Source: RBG-13-43-22 sp040755035 (GTDB taxonomy: Bacteria > Desulfobacterota > RBG-13-43-22). From it: 9,537 bases of DNA. Position 1 is the stretch's first letter, and each line of letters starts with the position of its first letter. Below the pieces are notes generated by a model. The model worked only from the letters and a program-made list of their open reading frames with translations. It did no database searches and was not told where the DNA came from. Location: assembly GCA_040755035.1 (NCBI GenBank), contig JBFMBU010000279.1:1-9537 (forward strand), in the 5' to 3' direction. The position numbers and the translations under genes are program-made. This document shows positions 7,501 to 9,537 of the stretch, one piece after another.

Positions 7501-7972
7501 GGTCAAGGGTTCGGGGGCCAATATCGTCGACTCGGTGCTGGCCAGTATGGGCTTTACCTCCTGGAAGAACCGCTCCAAGGCCGAACGGCTGATCAGCGAT
7601 ATCAATTTTGAAAAGATCAGCAAGGGGGATCGGGATCCCCGGCTGAAGGAGATCGGGCTCATCCGCAGCCGGTTTTTCCGGGAATACGAGAAAACCCGGA
7701 AGGTCCCGGAAGAAACCAAAAAAGCGGTGCGGCAGGGCAAGGTCGGCACGGCCCAGGTCGTGGAATGGATGAAGGCCGCCGAGCGCCCGGCCCTGATCCG
7801 GGGCTTTGAACACCTGTCCGTGGAAGAGGCGGCCCGGGTCTGGGAAGTGGCCAAGCCCGAGGAAAAGAAGGTCCTGGCCCCGATCTATATCAAGAAAATC
7901 AATAACCGGATGAAGGCCATCGCCCAGGGAAAATCGACGTTGATGCCGGACCTGGAAGGGTTGGAGGAATAA
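4541..7972 (+). CDS. Giant modular phage protein, C-terminal part after the gap
   Basis: The 1143 residues after the gap continue the gene that begins at 2728, for a total of at least 1744. First comes a helical piece, then a small SH3-like barrel pattern (about 4620-4755, with GDRVLIQGEEY and a KDGETIK strand). A helical segment (4790-5090) follows, then repeat copy 4 (5131-5190) and an AT-rich lysine-rich module (about 5205-5490). From about 5540 a long conserved-looking helical region runs to the stop. It includes FKSTLLSASGFHQ (about 6637-6675), LAPDFLEARARF (about 7108-7143) and a hydrophobic segment around 7175-7245. I recall this C-terminal half from uncharacterised giant proteins of metagenomic phages, and it may match one of the large-polyvalent-protein-associated (LPD) families. 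I cannot confirm which. No catalytic residues are evident. The TAA at 7970-7972 is six bases before the fibre start. Confidence 0.88.
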   Translation, partial: RELEEEGHLADQLVKDGWEYYGQGNKMPVGEINPGDRVLIQGEEYQHTGFDRAGKAVLKDGETIKADPFEMVPAAAKKDAGADLMDQIYNTIRANPKKITAPEYTPQALMREHGLNLEQAREIHDQVRARIIEREQGKVAGVFRRIDKLEAAGENPKAERARLLRIKNNLLTLGLTPEEAEGAFGGQGRFGAPEIGDAALRSASLEGGGGRREARGEEGGTPELVRVLDVYGSHHYVKKTELDSSKTQLRKFTPQGARVEGKTLHRENIVNESETAKVEEVKKIARLRTLEKKDQKGTLTPKEVEEGKKLMAEVYKAPTPKPGPGAQTAGTGVRETPSDIVQLAQSLEAVTSPRDSVRTRIRKALDWTVKAEKTKDVLSAALDRVKTTGGAIYQGWRRPAPWTEFKDMLGDYLMTRQQSSFENEGFAKKITKQIPSKTRREAIVNYIQAGGDQALIQTRAAQSGPRYKPGYEEALKLNADEQRFADNVGNYFDSKLAEAVKNGMVRQGVENYVSQLYDRSDPRYQSIMAEIDAGLLKKDPYFIKKRIFHDYFEAEQAGLVPKNKDIGYLLSTYDQAFNEAVASRTFVRALMDGKAGDGRPLADISGFGKVIPAPEGTDTAGLIVKPKSHPRGTNDYRVIDHPALREWKWLTEEALGDPVLMEGDMLIHPEVYRHLKAVLSKSKIQQHPVGKATLRTIQEFKSTLLSASGFHQTQETLHAIFHKVNPAKIGEIDFNNPVQRQLVKHGLMVSEYGGMEYFSDGLHASGLINKVPGIGHLSRRYGEYLFRDYIPRLKMRMAQEAVERNFKRYRGKLSDDQIYEITANQANAAFGELNYKMMGRFGRSKTTQDILRIMCLAPDFLEARARFVGQALKPYGREQGAALIRGALGMYLGARVVNYLLSDDPHWDKPFSVVIKGKEYGLRSVPGDIIHLISNPQSFVYWRLNPTTIRTAVEWATGRDARGQKKNTEEQVKEFFTTHVPIPLQGLVKGSGANIVDSVLASMGFTSWKNRSKAERLISDINFEKISKGDRDPRLKEIGLIRSRFFREYEKTRKVPEETKKAVRQGKVGTAQVVEWMKAAERPALIRGFEHLSVEEAARVWEVAKPEEKKVLAPIYIKKINNRMKAIAQGKSTLMPDLEGLEE
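5131..5190 (+). repeat. GC-rich dispersed repeat, copy 4
   Basis: Shares CGCTGCGCTGAGG with copy 2 and 27 exact bases (5140-5166 with 4173-4199) with copy 3, all in the same codon register. The right side decays into AGGCGAGAGG-type units. The AT-rich module begins within about 20 bases of its end. Confidence 0.7.
5205..5490 (+). other. AT-rich module inside the giant gene
   Basis: By hand count, bases 5221-5280 are 30% GC and 5341-5400 are 37%, against 62% for 5641-5700. Codons shift to AAA, GAA, TTA and ATT. The frame stays open. The encoded segment (about 95 residues) is rich in Lys, Thr and Glu, with a short beta-like part then a charged helix. It begins directly after repeat copy 4. It looks like an acquired domain, but its function is unknown. 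Confidence 0.65.
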
Positions 7973-7978
7973 GGGCCG

Positions 7979-9537
7979 ATGGGATTCGTACTCGACACAC
8001 CCCTCAAAACTGATGTCAATGTGCCCAGGGCAAGCAATCCGTCCCAGGCAGCCTCCGTGGTGCCTCCAGGGATGGGGGAGTTGAATTATATCCAGCTGCT
8101 GTTGCAAAGTGTGCTGGGGCAGGGGGTGGACCCGGAGGATTCCCCGACCTTTGTGGGCCTGACCCTGAGCGGACTGACCGCCAGTGCCCTGGTCTATACC
8201 GACGCCAACAAGACCTTGGCCTCGGTCACACTGGGCGGGTCCCTCTCCCTCAGCACCGGGACCCTCAACACCATCCAGGCCATTACCGCCACCAGTAACC
8301 CCACCTTTGCCGGTCTTTACCTATCCGGTTTGACCGCCAGTGTTCCGGTCGTTACCAGCGCCCTTAACAAGCTGGCCTCTCAGACCTATGCCGATTTCAA
8401 GACCTCTCTGGTCCTGGCCCAGGCTGATATTGACGGGCTGACCACCGGCGACTCCCCCACCTTCACCGGCCTCACCCTAAGCGGGGTGGCAGATGGGATC
8501 GTGGAGGCTATCGACGGGGCACTGTCCAACACCCTTATCGGTGACAACCTGACCTGGACTGAAGCGGATACTGGTGTCACCCTCCTACATTTCGATGGGG
8601 CGGATGAGTCCACCACCTTCACTGATGAATATGGCAGGTCCTGGGCCGCTCAGGGCGGGGCCAAGATAGATGATACCCAAAGTGTGTTCGGAGGGACTTC
8701 TGGGTATTTTGACGGCTCCGGGGACTACATATCAACTACCGACGTATCTGGTTTCGATTTTGGTACAGGGGACTTTACTATTGAGTTCAGGATGAGGACA
8801 ACAAACCTGTCCGTCAGCAACGGTCTTTTTAGTATCGGGCTTTATTCAGGGAATAATGGCGTCCATGCCAGGACAAACGGCACCTCTATTATCGTATATG
8901 TTCAAAACACGTCATACACTTTCGCTGCAAGTCTTGCTGTCAACACCTGGTATGCAATTGCTATTTGCCGGGCCAGCGGCGTGATACGTGTGTTTAAGGA
9001 TGGTACCCAGGTGGGATCAGATACCGCCTCTGTTTTAAATGCCAGCGCCGCCACCTCCGCCTGGGTAGGGAGGGGTATTGGCTCCAGCTATCAAATGGTA
9101 GGGTGGATTGACGAGTTCAGGGTTAGTAACACCGCCCTCTACACTGCCAATTATACCCCAGCGGCAGGGGCCTTCACCCCCACCCTGGGCGGCTTGGATA
9201 CAGTACAGGATATCCAGACCACCTCCTCCCCCACCTTTGCTGGGCTGACCCTCACGGCCTTCAGTGGGTTTGTAAAGGCTACGGCAGGGGTCTTGAGTGC
9301 GGCAGCGCTGGCAGCCGGGGACATCCCGGACATTTCTGCCACCTATGTGCCGAAGTCCTTGTTTGATGCTCACACTATCCTTTATGCCACCACTGACAAC
9401 ACTCCTGCCGCCCTGACGGTCACAGAGCAGACCCTGGTTGGGCGGGTCACAGGTGGGAACATTACCGCCATCTCCATTGACGCCGACCTGTCGGCGGTAT
9501 CCGCCAACGACGACACTATCCCCAGCGCCAAGGCCAC
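7979..9537 (+). CDS. Tail-fibre-like protein with 52-residue repeats and a LamG-like domain (3'-incomplete)
   Basis: The frame is open for 519 residues to the window end, so the gene is cut off. ATG 7979 is preceded by GGAGG at 7963-7967 (somewhat far, 11 bases) and AAGGG at 7971-7975 (close). Residues 1-53 are probably an attachment segment. At 54, 106 and 158 repeats with an SPTFxGLTLSG-type motif start exactly 52 residues apart, and a fourth motif starts at 416. Such repeats are typical of trimeric phage fibre shafts. Residues about 200-394 look like a LamG/concanavalin-type jelly roll (HFDGAD, GYFDGSGDY, FDFGTGDFTIEF, WIDEFRVS), a fold that often binds carbohydrate. The last part resembles other fibre shaft segments, ending in a DDTIPSAKA stretch. 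It follows the giant gene as gp17 follows gp16 in T7. The likely role is binding the host surface. The receptor and the C-terminal tip are outside the window. Confidence 0.88.
   Translation, partial: MGFVLDTPLKTDVNVPRASNPSQAASVVPPGMGELNYIQLLLQSVLGQGVDPEDSPTFVGLTLSGLTASALVYTDANKTLASVTLGGSLSLSTGTLNTIQAITATSNPTFAGLYLSGLTASVPVVTSALNKLASQTYADFKTSLVLAQADIDGLTTGDSPTFTGLTLSGVADGIVEAIDGALSNTLIGDNLTWTEADTGVTLLHFDGADESTTFTDEYGRSWAAQGGAKIDDTQSVFGGTSGYFDGSGDYISTTDVSGFDFGTGDFTIEFRMRTTNLSVSNGLFSIGLYSGNNGVHARTNGTSIIVYVQNTSYTFAASLAVNTWYAIAICRASGVIRVFKDGTQVGSDTASVLNASAATSAWVGRGIGSSYQMVGWIDEFRVSNTALYTANYTPAAGAFTPTLGGLDTVQDIQTTSSPTFAGLTLTAFSGFVKATAGVLSAAALAAGDIPDISATYVPKSLFDAHTILYATTDNTPAALTVTEQTLVGRVTGGNITAISIDADLSAVSANDDTIPSAKA
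8138..9262 (+). repeat. 52-residue (156-base) repeat array in the fibre gene, third unit split by a LamG cassette
   Basis: Units begin at 8138, 8294 and 8450, each 156 bases apart, and a fourth begins at 9224. The pattern is SPTFxGLTLSG with an end segment of the form L-[ND]-T-[IV]-Q. The third unit is interrupted: its start is at 8450, but its end segment lies at about 9194-9223, after the LamG-like domain. Identity between copies is moderate at the DNA level, so the array is old or diverging. Confidence 0.75.
8546..9184 (+). other. LamG-like cassette with lower GC
   Basis: By hand count, bases 8761-8820 are 47% GC and 8881-8940 are 40%, against 68% for the repeat region 8221-8280. The stretch matches the LamG-like domain (residues about 190-402). 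Its size fits an insertion of about 206 residues in the third 52-residue repeat. Exact edges are uncertain by several codons. Confidence 0.65.

Noticed and set aside
6563..8107. Long open frame (514 codons) on the - strand
   Set aside because: It lies opposite the giant gene and the start of the fibre gene. It is rich in His, Pro, Gly and Leu as expected for the antisense of GC-rich coding sequence, and it has no convincing ribosome-binding site or domain.

Overview
The window looks like the late structural (virion) region of a tailed phage or prophage, possibly a short-tailed one. All genes I can support lie on the + strand, packed head to tail with overlaps or gaps of at most about 12 bases. 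Most have a purine-rich ribosome-binding site at or just before the preceding stop. There is no intergenic stretch over 300 bases, no tRNA or rRNA, no CRISPR array, no integrase or transposase, and no factor-independent terminator. Most of the sequence is GC-rich, with two clear AT-richer islands inside genes. The host is not shown. GC content and GC-rich 'GGCGTGA/GGCTTGA'-type repeats remind me of Desulfobacterota metagenomes, but that is a weak guess.

Layout: (1) 3-89, the tail of an upstream gene. (2) 101-505 and 474-680, two overlapping small zinc-ribbon proteins. (3) 685-1335, a 216-residue protein with a Gly-rich N-terminus and a helical Gln-rich C-terminus. (4) 1348-2718, a 456-residue charged helical protein. 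(5) 2728-7972, one giant gene of at least 1744 residues, broken by a 10-N assembly gap at 4531-4540. It is a modular phage 'large polyvalent protein' type: several small domains on disordered linkers, then a long conserved helical C-terminal half. (6) 7979 to the window end, a tail-fibre-like protein with 52-residue repeats and a LamG-like (concanavalin-fold) domain.

The run of a small Gly/Gln-rich protein, a mid-size coiled-coil protein, a giant protein and then a tail fibre parallels T7 gp14-gp15-gp16-gp17 (internal ejection proteins and fibre) in order and relative size. I infer that genes 3-5 may be virion proteins delivered with the DNA and that gene 6 contacts the host surface. This rests on order, size and composition, not on detected homology.

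The most interesting signals are at the DNA level. A GC-rich repeat family occurs four times, in frame, in the disordered linkers of the giant gene, and one subtype is read in two different frames. An AT-rich module sits directly beside one copy. In the fibre gene, a lower-GC LamG cassette of about 206 residues splits one unit of an otherwise exact 52-residue repeat. Together these suggest module insertion at repeats and linkers. I found no convincing new defence or enzymatic system.
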